In this document: positions 63,667-64,000 of the stretch, piece by piece
How the letters are laid out: each line of letters starts with the position of its first letter
How positions within the stretch are numbered: position 1 is the stretch's first letter
From: JAEULH01 sp963805915
Lineage (GTDB): Bacteria > Pseudomonadota > Alphaproteobacteria > Rhodospirillales > Defluviicoccaceae
Assembly: GCA_963805915.1 (NCBI GenBank)
Contig: CAWDWD010000011.1
Coordinates: forward strand, 186,001-250,000
Direction: 5' to 3'
DNA: 64,000 bases
Made by a program: the position numbers and the translations under genes
Notes under the pieces: generated by a model
Told to the model about the DNA's origin: nothing
What the model saw: the letters and a program-made list of their open reading frames with translations, nothing else
Database searches by the model: none

Positions 63667-64000
63667 GGCCGCAGCATCGTCGGCCCGGACGTGGGTCCCC
63701 GAGCGGACGGGAGGGTGGCGCTCGCGGCTGGCGCCGCCTGGCTGCCCGTGGCATTCGGCCCGCGCTGCGGTTTGGCTGTATGCGGGCCGGCGCGGGCGGA
63801 CGGTTTGGCGCCGGCCTTGATCAGCGCTTCTTCGACATCGCGGACAATGGCTTCGAGCAGCATCTCGCGGGGGAACGGGGAGCGGTTGGCGAAGGCCATG
63901 GAGAGCGTCGGATAGACCCGGTTCATCGGCATCGCGACGGCCCAGTGGTCGGCGTTGACATAGCCAAGCAGCGTGCTGCCGGGAACGATCTGGTCGTGGT
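63663..64000 (-). CDS. Alpha/beta-hydrolase-like protein, 5' part outside the window
   Basis: The last 112 codons are present. QIVPGSTLLGYVNADHWAVA contains the probable catalytic His of an alpha/beta hydrolase. RVYPTLSMAFANRSPFPREM follows, then an Ala/Pro-rich tail of about 40 residues. The sequence resembles hydrolases fused or linked to DUF2254 genes. The nucleophile Ser would lie beyond the right edge. The gene overlaps the DUF2254 start by 4 bp. Confidence 0.65.

Overview
The window is high-GC DNA from an alphaproteobacterium, most likely Rhodospirillales-like. That placement rests on gene content: a GapR/DUF2312 nucleoid protein, an NDUFS4-type complex I subunit, HdaA, a DUF2066 protein between purM and a PerM-type transporter, and a one-chain ETF-ubiquinone oxidoreductase. 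The assignment is inferred, not measured.

Two kinds of sequence alternate. Housekeeping blocks are compact and intact: nuoS4-like, gapR, ndk, purN-purM, DUF2066, AI-2E transporter and hdaA (30.0-37.0 kb); glgC, uppS, recO and a TRAP permease pair (45.1-51.0 kb); and ETF-QO, a TPR lipoprotein, ispE and tRNA-Gln (55.4-59.8 kb). Between them lie accessory regions full of insertion sequences, gene fragments and single-base frameshifts.

0-12 kb holds a tandem pair of periplasmic sulfatases (both frameshifted), a collapsed copy and an intact copy of an exported HAD phosphatase, two outer-membrane barrel genes or remnants, a FadL-type barrel, and an octaheme cytochrome with a TPR tail preceded by a tiny overlapping ORF. 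This looks like a sulfate-ester or organic-substrate island with an extracytoplasmic redox component.

12-29.5 kb is a copper/silver-type efflux locus: OmpR-type regulator, histidine kinase, YtkA-like protein, second YtkA-like protein, CusC, CusB with two heavy-metal-binding repeats, and CusA. It has been broken by mobile DNA. An IS21 element sits inside another IS21 copy with a 6-bp target duplication. A SpoIIAA-like gene is split by an IS1595 and an ISAzo13 element. The C-terminal third of cusA is inverted in place. An IS1595 pseudo-transposase truncates an SDR gene. A 138-bp MITE with perfect 16-bp ends and a 6-bp target duplication lies next to tRNA-Arg.

37-44.8 kb carries an O-methyltransferase/alcohol dehydrogenase pair, a DUF4142 protein, a TPP-dependent enzyme, an orphan FapD/FapF-like pair (C39 protease plus coiled-coil barrel, the processing and secretion parts of the functional-amyloid system) with no amyloid subunit gene visible beside it, and a sulfotransferase. 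51-55 kb is a patchwork of fragments (ISL3, oxidoreductase, LysR, a rearranged copy of the adjacent dctM, a DNA methylase C-terminus) around an intact pirin gene and a family-4 uracil-DNA glycosylase. 59.8-64 kb starts with a DUF3644 protein carrying a HEPN-type R-x4-H motif, placed directly after tRNA-Gln, and ends with a DUF2254 membrane protein and the end of a hydrolase gene.
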